From assembly GCF_900103175.1 (NCBI RefSeq), contig NZ_FNLF01000002.1, positions 3,052,136 through 3,116,135 on the forward strand: DNA of 64,000 nt. The letters are read 5' to 3'. A model generated the notes under the pieces. It worked only from the letters and a program-made list of their open reading frames with translations. It had not been told where the DNA came from and ran no database searches. A program made the position numbers and the translations under genes. Position 1 is the first letter of the stretch. Each line of letters opens with the position of its first letter. Source of the stretch: Tsukamurella pulmonis. Lineage in GTDB: Bacteria; Actinomycetota; Actinomycetes; Mycobacteriales; Mycobacteriaceae. Shown here piece by piece: positions 57,430-64,000 of the stretch.

Positions 57430-58309
57430 CGGCCAGGGCGCCGAGCTCGACCGCCAGCGACAGTCGCGACGCGCGCGCCAGATCGCGCGGCTCGGGCGCG
57501 CGCCCGTCGCCCAGGGTGGGCCGCAGTTCCACGCCGTGCGCGTACTGCGTGCGGCCGCCCAACTGCAGCCCCAGCGCTCCCGCCGCGGTCGCCTCCGCCA
57601 CCCCCGCGTTGGGGCTGGGGTGCTTCGCCGCGTCCCGCCGCCACGCCCGAACGGCGTCCGACGGTGCCCCGCCGACCGCCGGCGCGAGGGCGACGGTGAC
57701 CGCGCCCGCGAGCCGCGCGGGGACGTAGTTGAGCACGTCGTCCAGCCGGGCGGACGCCCAGCCGAAGTCGCCGTAGCGCTCGTTGCGGTAGCCGACCATC
57801 GCGTCGAGGGTGTTGGCCGCCCGGTAGGCGAGCAGGCCGGGCAGGCCCGCGACGGCGCCCCAGAACAGCGGCGCGACCGCGGCGTCCGAGGTGTTCTCGG
57901 CGACGGATTCGGTGGCCGCACGGGCGAGCCCGGCGGTGTCGAGGACGGACGGATCGCGGCCGCACAGGCTCGGCAGAAGGGCGCGCGCACCGCCGATGTC
58001 GCCGCGCTCGAGGTCGGCGCCGAGGCCCGCGCCGACCTTGCGCAGGCCCGCTCCCCCGACCACCGCCCAGGTGCCGATCGCGGTGGCGCCCGGCACGTTC
58101 CGCGCCGCACAGCCGAGCGCGACGGCACCGCCCACCAGGATCGCGGTGTAGGCGACGCCCCGCAGCCGCGACGGTGCGTACATCCTCGCCTCGAGCGCCT
58201 GCGCGAGAGTGCCGAAGCCCGCGACCGGGTGATACCTGGCCGGATCGCCGACGAGCTCGTCGGCGAGCACGCCGAGCGCGAGCTCAGTGGCGCGGCGCGG
58301 TTCGATCAT
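57368..58309 (-). CDS. cobD: Adenosylcobinamide-phosphate synthase
   Basis: CobD (CbiB) is a membrane protein that attaches aminopropanol (phosphate) to adenosylcobyric acid. The 313-aa protein has the diagnostic motif L-G-V-L-A-D-E-L-V-G-D-P near the N-terminus. N-T-S-D-A, the central M-V-G-Y-R-N-E-R-Y-G-D-F-G-W-A-S-A-R-L-D-D, and S-P-N-A-G complete it. It supplies the substrate used by CobU and CobS encoded at 6-8.5 kb. ATG 58309 overlaps the MarR stop by 4 nt (ATGA), so it should be coupled to that regulator. Confidence 0.96.
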   Translation of the reverse strand: MIEPRRATELALGVLADELVGDPARYHPVAGFGTLAQALEARMYAPSRLRGVAYTAILVGGAVALGCAARNVPGATAIGTWAVVGGAGLRKVGAGLGADLERGDIGGARALLPSLCGRDPSVLDTAGLARAATESVAENTSDAAVAPLFWGAVAGLPGLLAYRAANTLDAMVGYRNERYGDFGWASARLDDVLNYVPARLAGAVTVALAPAVGGAPSDAVRAWRRDAAKHPSPNAGVAEATAAGALGLQLGGRTQYAHGVELRPTLGDGRAPEPRDLARASRLSLAVELGALAATVLCVRIGRRAVRHARPRR

Positions 58310-58767
58310 CGCTCGCCCGCGCCGCGCTGGGAGCCGATGAGTTCGAGGAGCAGGCCGCGCAGCACCGGCTCGGAATCGCCGAGCGCGGCGATCAGCGCCG
58401 GGTCGGTGCGCTCGCGTTCCACGAGCTCGCGGTAGACCGTGCGCCCGGCGTCGGTGGCGGTCACCACTTTCCGGCGCTCGTCGGCCGGATCGGGCTCGCG
58501 CGCGACGTACCCGCTGCGTTCGAGTCGTTCGACGGTGCGGCTCGCGGTCTGGTCGGTCACGCGTGCGACGCGCGCGATCTCGCGCTGCGACGCGGGGCGC
58601 TCCGCGACGACGTGCAGCACGACCAGGCCGGCGCTCGAGATGTCGTACTCCCGCAGCACGGCCTCCCAGGAGTGCTCGACCAGACGGGCCGCCATCGACA
58701 GCAGCCGGCCCGTCGGCCATTGCGCGATTCCCTCGTCCACCACTGCACCTCGCTCCACCGCTTGCAT
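58306..58767 (-). CDS. MarR-family transcriptional regulator
   Basis: The 153-aa protein has the MarR winged helix: A-S-Q-R-E-I-A-R-V-A-R-V-T-D-Q-T-A-S-R as HTH and the wing D-P-A-D-E-R-R-K-V-V. Two or three N-terminal helices serve for dimerisation. It probably represses itself, cobD and the divergent MmpL gene. A duplicated palindrome lies in the gap, starting 1 bp before the ATG at 58767. That close fit suggests either a leaderless mRNA or a slightly later start. Confidence 0.9.
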   Translation of the reverse strand: MQAVERGAVVDEGIAQWPTGRLLSMAARLVEHSWEAVLREYDISSAGLVVLHVVAERPASQREIARVARVTDQTASRTVERLERSGYVAREPDPADERRKVVTATDAGRTVYRELVERERTDPALIAALGDSEPVLRGLLLELIGSQRGAGER

Positions 58768-58768
58768 T

Positions 58769-58805
58769 CGTTCAGCCTGCTGAGCTTTAATCAGCAGGCT
58801 GAACG
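58769..58805. promoter_or_regulatory. Double MarR-type operator
   Basis: A 15-bp perfect inverted repeat spaced by 7 bp is itself built of two palindromes, TCAGCCTGCTGA (58772-58783) and TCAGCAGGCTGA (58791-58802). Both read TCAGC-nn-GCTGA and their centres are 19 bp apart. This spacing suits two regulator dimers between the divergent MarR and MmpL genes. Confidence 0.8.
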
Positions 58806-58875
58806 TTTCGGGGACGCCCCCGAATCTCCGCTGCACACGTTATGCCCCGCACCCCCACAGAGACGAGCCGCCGTG

Positions 58876-60972
58876 ATGACGACGCCGCGCACCACCGATC
58901 GCCCCGCCCGCCGCTGGCGCCGGCTCATTCCGGCGCTGCTCATCCTCGGATGGCTCGTCCTGGGCGCCGCGGGAGGCCCGTTCGCCGGGAAGCTGGGCGA
59001 GGTGCAGTCGAACGACAACACCTCGTTCCTGCCCGCCTCCGCCGAGGCCACGGAGGTCTCCCGGCTCGAGGCGTCCTTCACCGACACCAGCGTGATCCCC
59101 GCGATCGTCGCCGTCGAGCGCACGTCCGGGATCACCGACGCCGACACGTCGTTCGTCACCGGCGCGATCGACCGCGCCGCCGGCGCCGGCGGGGTGGGCC
59201 CCGCCGGCGCTCCGCCGGTGCGGGCCCAGGACGGCCGCGCTCTGCAGGTGGTGGTGCCGATCGACACCGGCGGCGAGGTCGCCGACAGCGTCACCGCGCT
59301 GCGCGACGCTCTCGCGAGCGGCACGCCCGACGGGCTCACCGTGTACGTGACCGGCCCGGCCGGCACCGCGGCCGACCTCACCGAGGCCTTCGGCGGCATC
59401 GACGGGATGCTGCTGCTCGTCGCCGGCGCGGTGGTGATCGCCATCCTGATCGTCGTCTACCGCAGCCCGATCCTGCCCTTCGTCGTGATCGTCTCGGCGA
59501 TCCTGGCGCTCTCGCTCGCGAGCGTGGTGATCTACGCCCTCGCGGCGAACGGCGTCATCACCCTGAACGGCCAGAGCCAGGGAATCCTGTTCATCCTCGT
59601 CTTCGGCGCCGCCACCGACTACGCACTGCTGCTCGTCGCCCGCTTCCGCGAGGAACTCGGCACCACCGCCGATCGCTACGCCGCCATGCGCGCGGCGTGG
59701 CGCGCCACGCTGGAGCCCGTGGCCGCGTCGGCGGGCACCGTCATCGCAGGCGTGCTGTGCCTGCTGCTCTCGGACCTCAACTCCAACCGCGGGCTGGGGC
59801 CGGTCGCCGCGATCGGGATCGCCGCCTCGTTCCTGGCGTCGATGACCTTCCTGCCCGCGGCGCTCGCACTGCTCGGCCGCAGCGCCTTCTGGCCGCGGCG
59901 CCCCGAGGTGGTGGAGACCGGCGAGGAGACGCCCGAACAGGCGCACCGGTTCTGGGCCGGGCTGGCGCAGCGCATCGGCCGGCAGCCGCGCCGGTTCTGG
60001 ATCGCGACCACCCTGCTCCTGCTCGTGGGAGCGGCACTGGCACCGCAGTTCCGCGCCGACGGCGTCGCAGAGTCCGACACCTTCCTCGTGACCGTCGATT
60101 CGCAGCGCGGCCAGGACGTGCTGTCCGCCCACTTCGACACCGACGACGGCTCCCCCGCGATGATCATCGCCGATGCCGGCGCACTCGAGGCCGTGCGTTC
60201 CGCGGCCGCGGGGACGGAGGGCGTCGCGGGCGTCGCCGTCGTTCCCGGCGCCGACGGTGCGCCGAAGACCGTCGACGGACGCGTCGCACTCCGAGCGACT
60301 CTGCGCGACCCGGCCGATTCGCGCGCAGCCGAGGACACCGTGGTGCGCCTGCGCGACGCGGTCCGGGGTGTGGACGCCGCCGATGCGCTCGTGGGTGGGC
60401 CGACCGCCGTCGACCTCGACACCAGGACGACCGCATTGCACGACCGGAACCTGATCATCCCGGTGGTGACCGTCGTGGTACTGCTGATCCTCTGCCTGCT
60501 GCTGCGCGCGATCCTGGCGCCGATCCTGCTGATGGCCACGGTGATCCTGTCCTTCGCGGCCACCCTGGGCGTCTCGTCGATCGTCTTCAACGACCTCCTC
60601 GGATTCCCCGGCGCGGACCCGGTGGTCCCGCTGTTCGCCTTCGTCTTCCTCGTGGCGCTCGGGATCGACTACAACATCTTCCTCATGACCCGCGCGCGCG
60701 AGGAGGCGATGGTCGTGGGGACGCGCACGGGCATCCTGCGGGCGCTGACCGTCACCGGCGGGGTCATCACCTCGGCCGGCGTGGTGCTCGCGGCGACCTT
60801 CTCCGCGCTGGCGGTCATCCCGCTGATCTTCCTGGCCCAGATCGCCTTCATCGTGGCCTTCGGCGTCCTGCTCGACGCGCTCATCGTGCGCACCCTGCTG
60901 GTGCCGGCGCTCGTCCACGACATCGGGCGCACGGTCTGGTGGCCGAGCAGGCTCCGCCTCGGCAAGGAGTAA
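58876..60972 (+). CDS. MmpL/YdfJ-like RND transporter
   Basis: This 698-aa inner-membrane protein is a short MMPL (YdfJ type), thought to be a drug or lipid exporter. Each half has one helix, a periplasmic domain and a helix bundle. The proton-relay motifs G-A-A-T-D-Y-A-L-L and L-G-I-D-Y-N-I-F-L contain the expected Asp-Tyr. GTG at 58873 directly precedes ATG 58876, so either could be used. A MarR-type operator lies upstream, so drug-inducible export is likely. The substrate is unknown. Confidence 0.92.
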   Translation: MTTPRTTDRPARRWRRLIPALLILGWLVLGAAGGPFAGKLGEVQSNDNTSFLPASAEATEVSRLEASFTDTSVIPAIVAVERTSGITDADTSFVTGAIDRAAGAGGVGPAGAPPVRAQDGRALQVVVPIDTGGEVADSVTALRDALASGTPDGLTVYVTGPAGTAADLTEAFGGIDGMLLLVAGAVVIAILIVVYRSPILPFVVIVSAILALSLASVVIYALAANGVITLNGQSQGILFILVFGAATDYALLLVARFREELGTTADRYAAMRAAWRATLEPVAASAGTVIAGVLCLLLSDLNSNRGLGPVAAIGIAASFLASMTFLPAALALLGRSAFWPRRPEVVETGEETPEQAHRFWAGLAQRIGRQPRRFWIATTLLLLVGAALAPQFRADGVAESDTFLVTVDSQRGQDVLSAHFDTDDGSPAMIIADAGALEAVRSAAAGTEGVAGVAVVPGADGAPKTVDGRVALRATLRDPADSRAAEDTVVRLRDAVRGVDAADALVGGPTAVDLDTRTTALHDRNLIIPVVTVVVLLILCLLLRAILAPILLMATVILSFAATLGVSSIVFNDLLGFPGADPVVPLFAFVFLVALGIDYNIFLMTRAREEAMVVGTRTGILRALTVTGGVITSAGVVLAATFSALAVIPLIFLAQIAFIVAFGVLLDALIVRTLLVPALVHDIGRTVWWPSRLRLGKE

Positions 60973-61009
60973 CGCGACAGAATTCATTATCCGCATGTTA
61001 ATGTGCGTC

Positions 61010-61405
61010 ATGCGTAATACTCGTCGTACCGCACTCGTCGCCATCACCGTCGCCGCGGGCGCGGCGGCCGCCCTGCCCACCACGGCTGCCGCTGCACCCA
61101 AGACCGACGCCGACCTGGCCAAGTCGGTGGGGTGCGGGTACGCCGCCTCCGTCGAGGTGCACGCGGCGGGCGCCGGCGGATCCAGCTACACGTCGAAGGT
61201 GATCAGTCGGCGCGGCTCGATCTACGTCGTGGAGTGCGAGGTCCGCACCGCGAAGCCCGGGAACTCCACCATGTACTTCAACGACCCCGAGCCGGGCGCG
61301 ATCTACCGGGTGACGGTGGACGCGAACAACCGCTTCTTCATCATCGGCGCCGAGGGGCCGCACGTCCCGTCGGTCCGGCCGCCGGCCCCGGCGCGGGCCG
61401 CGTAG
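61010..61405 (+). CDS. Small secreted protein of unknown function
   Basis: The 131-aa protein begins M-R-N-T-R-R-T-A and has a clear signal peptide ending near A-A-A-A-P (residue 30). The mature part is about 100 residues with two cysteines (in V-G-C-G-Y and V-E-C-E-V) that could form a disulfide, many Gly/Ser/Val, and a Pro/Ala tail. No family is recognised. Upstream ATGs at 60995 and 61001 are alternative starts, but the charged R-N-T-R-R fits a signal peptide start best. It lies 37 bp after the MmpL gene and may be co-transcribed. Confidence 0.7.
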   Translation: MRNTRRTALVAITVAAGAAAALPTTAAAAPKTDADLAKSVGCGYAASVEVHAAGAGGSSYTSKVISRRGSIYVVECEVRTAKPGNSTMYFNDPEPGAIYRVTVDANNRFFIIGAEGPHVPSVRPPAPARAA

Positions 61406-61408
61406 CCG

Positions 61409-62026
61409 CTACTGCCAGACGAAGCCGTCGGGGTCGATGAGCGGCCCCAGCGCCCCGTCGATGCGCAGGCGGTGCGAGCCGCTGCCCTCGGCCGGCACCC
61501 CGGCGTCCTTCGCGGCGGCCCGGCGCCCGTACAGCGCGAGCTTCACCGCCCCCGGCGCGGCGTCGAACTCGACGTACTTGCGGCCGAAGCTCTTCGCCAC
61601 CGTGAGCCCGCGCTCGACGTAGAAGGCCTTCGTCGCGGACACGTCGTCGACGCCGAGCAGCAGCACGGTGTCGCCGACGACGCGCAGCGGCGCGCCGGTG
61701 TTCCTCTTCGACGACGAGGCGACCTTCCAGAGGGTGCCGTCGGGCGCGCGGAAGACGGCACCGTAGCCCCAGAAGGACCTCCGCGCGGGCTTGATCTCCG
61801 TCGCGCCCGCCGCGAGGGCGGGCCCGACGAAGGAGTCGACGACGGCCGGCTCGGCGACGACCAGCGAGATCACCGCGCCGCGGAAGCCCGCGGACGGTTC
61901 CACGGAGGTCGTGCAGAGCAGGCCGTGTCCGGGGCCGAAGGCGGTGTCGTAGAAGGCCTGCGCGGCAGCCGGATCGGCGACCTCCAGGGTGAGGGACCGG
62001 ATCGGAGTGGAGAGCGAGATCGTCAT
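61409..62026 (-). CDS. VOC-superfamily (glyoxalase/bleomycin-resistance) protein
   Basis: The 205-aa protein has two VOC modules: S-L-T-L-E-V-A-D-P-A-A-A-Q-A-F-Y starts the first, and L-L-G-V-D-D-V-S-A-T-K-A-F-Y starts the second. Such folds serve as lyases, dioxygenases or antibiotic-binding proteins. Metal-ligand positions are not clear enough to assign one. ATG 62026 lies 7 nt after TAGCGT, so it has its own leaderless promoter and is not obviously in the IF-1 operon. Confidence 0.85.
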   Translation of the reverse strand: MTISLSTPIRSLTLEVADPAAAQAFYDTAFGPGHGLLCTTSVEPSAGFRGAVISLVVAEPAVVDSFVGPALAAGATEIKPARRSFWGYGAVFRAPDGTLWKVASSSKRNTGAPLRVVGDTVLLLGVDDVSATKAFYVERGLTVAKSFGRKYVEFDAAPGAVKLALYGRRAAAKDAGVPAEGSGSHRLRIDGALGPLIDPDGFVWQ

Positions 62027-62033
62027 GCCCAGA

Positions 62034-62039
62034 ACGCTA
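62034..62039 (-). promoter_or_regulatory. -10 box of leaderless VOC gene
   Basis: TAGCGT on the minus strand ends 7 nt before ATG 62026. Confidence 0.55.
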
Positions 62040-62092
62040 GGAGCAGCAGGGGCCTGCGGGCTTCTCGATTCCTGACCGATCCGGCGCCCTGC

Positions 62093-62314
62093 TCAGTTCC
62101 GGTACCGGAAGACGATGCGTCCGCGCGAGAGGTCGTAGGGGCTGATCTCGACGAGCACCCGATCGAGCGGAACGATCTTGATGTAGTTCTTCCGGATCCT
62201 CCCGCTGATGTGCGCGAGGACGATGTGGCCGTTGTCGAGCTCCACCCGGAACGTCGCGTCTCGCAGCCCCTCGACGACGGTGCCGGCGGCCTCGATGCCG
62301 CGTGACCGGGTCAT
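62093..62314 (-). CDS. infA: Translation initiation factor IF-1-like protein
   Basis: The 73-aa protein is a complete IF-1 with the S1/OB fold: [30 protein letters not shown] and [11 protein letters not shown] at the end. The length equals the family norm. The normal infA sits with ribosomal protein genes; none are here. This is therefore probably a second, diverged IF-1, although the true genomic count is unseen. ATG 62314 overlaps the GNAT stop by 4 nt (ATGA), so the two proteins are made together. Confidence 0.92.
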   Translation of the reverse strand: MTRSRGIEAAGTVVEGLRDATFRVELDNGHIVLAHISGRIRKNYIKIVPLDRVLVEISPYDLSRGRIVFRYRN

Positions 62315-62769
62315 CGTCGCACCAGCTCGACACAAGTCTCGACCGCGACCCCTCCGGCCCGCTCGATCACGGCGACTGCCGCAGCGTCCGCGGGATCGGC
62401 GTGCACCGCGAGGAACGGCGCGACGCCGGGCGCGGATCGCACCCGCCATGCCCCGGGTGGGCTGACGGCGGGCGGCGGGTCGAGCGGGATGCGATACAGC
62501 GTTTCGCGCCGGTGCGGGGCGAAGCCGTGCCGACGCCACGCGGCGAGCAGGTCGCGATCACAGTCCGCCACGAGCGTGAACGACGGGGACGGGAGTTCGG
62601 CGAGGAGCGTTGCGGCGAGAAGATCGAAAGCCGTTGCGCTCCAAGCATCGATACTGACGTATCCGGCTCGTCGCGCCGGACCGCCTCGGCCGATGAGGCG
62701 GCCGTCGCCGTCGACGGCGAGCCAGTCGCCGTCGTCCGCGCGCCGGAGGGTGAGAGGGGAATCGTTCAT
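62311..62769 (-). CDS. GNAT-like N-acetyltransferase (tentative)
   Basis: The 152-aa protein is short and compact. Its central part (about residues 30-105), ending [16 protein letters not shown], resembles the second half of a GNAT acetyltransferase, where a W/Y-x-x-x-G-F helix precedes the last strand. The acetyl-CoA loop (R/Q-x-x-G-x-G/A) is not convincing, so it may be divergent or inactive. ATG 62769 has GGAAGG 7 nt upstream, partly folded in a hairpin. It is translationally coupled to IF-1, suggesting a ribosome-related target, which is an inference. Confidence 0.55.
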   Translation of the reverse strand: MNDSPLTLRRADDGDWLAVDGDGRLIGRGGPARRAGYVSIDAWSATAFDLLAATLLAELPSPSFTLVADCDRDLLAAWRRHGFAPHRRETLYRIPLDPPPAVSPPGAWRVRSAPGVAPFLAVHADPADAAAVAVIERAGGVAVETCVELVRR

Positions 62770-62780
62770 GGTGGTGCCTT

Positions 62781-62808
62781 CCAGGAATGCCGAGCGCGGC
62801 GCTCCTGG
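62781..62808 (-). promoter_or_regulatory. Hairpin overlapping the GNAT Shine-Dalgarno
   Basis: CCAGGA and TCCTGG enclose a second stem GCCG/CGGC. On the minus strand the 3' arm includes the first two G of GGAAGG (62777-62782). Folding would hide the ribosome site; its 5' arm starts 9 nt after the stop of the upstream leader frame. Confidence 0.5.
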
Positions 62809-62817
62809 TGACGACAC

Positions 62818-62868
62818 CTAGGCCGACCGTGAGAACGGAGGGAGCACCCGCGTGCGTGAGTCGTTCAC
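62818..62868 (-). CDS. Putative 16-residue leader peptide
   Basis: GTG at 62868 follows a perfect AAGGAGG (62877-62883) with 8-nt spacing, better than most genes in the window. The frame reads M-N-D-S-R-T-R-V-L-P-P-F-S-R-S-A and stops at TAG. It contains Arg-Thr-Arg, the +X+ pattern seen in macrolide-stalled leader peptides, and then a Pro-Pro pair. A TACGCT box (62905-62910) could start the transcript near 62898. It lies in the leader of the GNAT-IF-1 operon. Translation is not proven. Confidence 0.55.
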   Translation of the reverse strand: MNDSRTRVLPPFSRSA

Positions 62869-62904
62869 TGGTCCCACCTCCTTCGGCCGGTCACGGTCGC
62901 CCGC

Positions 62905-62910
62905 AGCGTA
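62905..62910 (-). promoter_or_regulatory. Putative -10 box of the GNAT-IF-1 operon
   Basis: TACGCT on the minus strand would give a start near 62898 and a leader of about 130 nt that includes the short upstream frame. No clear -35 is seen. Confidence 0.4.
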
Positions 62911-62966
62911 TCCCCCGGCGCGATCCGGACGCATCTGCTTTTCCAGCGAAGAGCCAACGGGCGACG

Positions 62967-62972
62967 TACCGT
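62967..62972 (+). promoter_or_regulatory. Putative -10 box of the disulfide reductase gene
   Basis: TACCGT lies 18 nt before ATG 62991, leaving room for a GGAGG ribosome site (62980-62984). Confidence 0.45.
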
Positions 62973-62990
62973 TGCCTGTGGAGGTGCAAC

Positions 62991-64000
62991 ATGAGCGAAT
63001 CCGAGTACGACGTCATCGTGATCGGTGGCGGCCCCGTCGGCGAGAACGTCGCCGACCGTGCGGTCCGGGGCGGCCTCACCGCCGCGCTGATCGAGTGCGA
63101 CCTGTTCGGCGGTGAATGCTCGTACTGGGCGTGCATACCGTCCAAGGCGCTGCTCCGCCCCGGAGAGGCACGGCGCGCGGCACAGCACGTCCGCGGCGCA
63201 CTCGCGGGTGACGCCGCACCGAATCCGGCGGAGGTGTTCGCCCGCCGGAACGCCGTGGTGAACAACTGGAACGACAGCGGCCAGATCGACTGGGCCGGCA
63301 GGCAGGGGATCACCGCACTCCGCGGCATCGGGCGCCTCGCCGGAGAACGGCGCGTCACCGTCACGGATCCGGAGGGGGTCGAGACCACCCTCACGGCGCG
63401 CCACGCGGTCGTCGTCTCCACCGGCACCCGCGCCGCCGTCCCCGACATCCCCGGACTGCGCGCGGCGAAGCCCTGGACGAGCCGCGAGGCGACCAGCTCG
63501 CAGACCGCACCCGACCGGCTCGCCGTCATCGGCGGCGGCGTCGTCGCCGTGGAGATGGCGACGGCCTACGCCGGGCTCGGCTCCGCGGTCACGATGGTCT
63601 CGCTGACCCCGTTGTTGGCCAACGTCGAGGCGTTCGCAGGTGAGGCTGTGCTCGAGGGCCTGCAGGCCCTCGGCGTCGAGGTGATCACCGGCGATTCCCC
63701 GGCGACGGTCACCCGCGCCGACGACGGCGTGGTCACCCTCGAGACCAAGAACGGGCGCACGATCGTCGCCGACGAAGTGCTGGCCGCCACCGGTCGCGCG
63801 CCGAGCACCGCCGACATCGGGATGGAGACGGTCGGGCTCGAGCCCGGTGCGTGGTTCGCCGTCGACGACACCTTGCGCGTGGACGGCTTCGATTGGCTCT
63901 ACGCCGTGGGCGACGTCAATCACCGTGCGCTGCTCACCCATCAGGGCAAGTACCAGGCACGCGCCGCGGGCGAGGTGATCGTCGCGCGGGCGCTCGGCGA
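62991..64000 (+). CDS. Class I pyridine nucleotide-disulfide oxidoreductase (3'-truncated by window edge)
   Basis: This FAD enzyme resembles dihydrolipoamide dehydrogenase and mercuric reductase. The FAD motif G-G-G-P-V-G-E-N starts near residue 12. The redox pair C-S-Y-W-A-C-I-P-S-K has the class I C-x4-C spacing, but with Ser-Tyr-Trp-Ala between the Cys residues instead of the usual Leu-Asn-Val-Gly. The NAD motif G-G-G-V-V-A-V-E and the late FAD motif Y-A-V-G-D-V-N follow. The dimerisation domain is cut off by the window edge. The likely role is thiol or quinone reduction; substrate not assigned. It is divergent from the GNAT-IF-1 operon. Confidence 0.9.
   Translation, partial: MSESEYDVIVIGGGPVGENVADRAVRGGLTAALIECDLFGGECSYWACIPSKALLRPGEARRAAQHVRGALAGDAAPNPAEVFARRNAVVNNWNDSGQIDWAGRQGITALRGIGRLAGERRVTVTDPEGVETTLTARHAVVVSTGTRAAVPDIPGLRAAKPWTSREATSSQTAPDRLAVIGGGVVAVEMATAYAGLGSAVTMVSLTPLLANVEAFAGEAVLEGLQALGVEVITGDSPATVTRADDGVVTLETKNGRTIVADEVLAATGRAPSTADIGMETVGLEPGAWFAVDDTLRVDGFDWLYAVGDVNHRALLTHQGKYQARAAGEVIVARALG

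Noticed and set aside
60992-61013. CGCATG...CATGCG inverted repeat before the small secreted protein
   Set aside because: Six-base arms with a 10-bp spacer overlapping candidate start codons are likely by chance.

Overview
This is a GC-rich (about 70%) window that is almost entirely coding. The organism is very probably in the order Mycobacteriales. Gene order follows the Mycobacterium tuberculosis Rv2200c-Rv2236c block closely: ctaC, asnB, adoK, erpA, a DUF3043 protein, cobT/cobS, ilvE, gcvT, pepA, dlaT, a TIGR01777 epimerase, lipB/lipA, DUF4191, RDD, glnA1, glnE, glnA2, a CaeA-type hydrolase, panB, CYTH-CHAD, zinc ribbon, Nif3, ptpA, SURF1, cobD. A cutinase, GlnE-regulated GlnA1 and MmpL transporters fit the same order. 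Differences from M. tuberculosis suggest a relative such as Tsukamurella, Gordonia or Rhodococcus; the genus cannot be settled from the sequence alone.

Layout. 1-5.3 kb: cytochrome oxidase subunit II (cut by the window edge), asparagine synthetase, a PAQR membrane protein, adenosine kinase, an Fe-S carrier. 5.4-8.5 kb: a DUF3043 membrane protein, then late cobalamin genes including a CobU-CobT fusion. 8.7-11.1 kb: accessory genes (membrane diguanylate cyclase, DUF2236 oxygenase). 11.2-18.6 kb, minus strand: ilvE, gcvT, a nucleobase permease, a lactone oxidase/PLP-enzyme pair, an AraC regulator. 18.6-30.4 kb: pepA, dlaT, epimerase, lipB, then an HxlR/MmpL/MFS block inserted between lipB and lipA, then lipA and DUF4191. 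30.4-43 kb: the glutamine synthetase region (glnA1, glnE, glnA2) with two related FKBP lipoproteins and a secreted hydrolase. 43-48 kb: nadE, panB, pip, CYTH-CHAD. 48-56 kb, minus strand: cutinase, RNB ribonuclease, thioesterase, an ABC exporter, RNase P RNA (rnpB), and the phosphatase/zinc-ribbon/Nif3 run. 56-64 kb: ptpA-SURF1, a MarR-cobD pair divergent from an MmpL exporter, a small secreted protein, a VOC protein, a GNAT-IF-1 pair and a flavoprotein disulfide reductase that runs off the end.

Working together. Lipoate synthesis and attachment (LipB, LipA), its acceptor (DlaT) and the glycine-cleavage T protein sit close together. GlnA1 carries the adenylylation tyrosine that GlnE acts on, and a GlnR-type box lies upstream of it. 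CobU/T, CobS and CobD are late cobalamin steps, but cobD is locked to a MarR regulator.

Most notable observations. (1) A 16-codon upstream reading frame with a perfect Shine-Dalgarno and an Arg-X-Arg motif, followed by a hairpin that overlaps the ribosome site of the GNAT-IF-1 operon, looks like an antibiotic- or stall-responsive translational leader. (2) About twenty genes start 6-8 nt after a TANNNT box, which predicts leaderless mRNAs; in four cases the TAG stop codon of the upstream gene forms the first three bases of that box. (3) Clear operators: a 20-bp palindrome over the trhA -10, a 16-bp palindrome before the DUF2236 gene, and a duplicated TCAGCnnGCTGA site between the MarR and MmpL genes.
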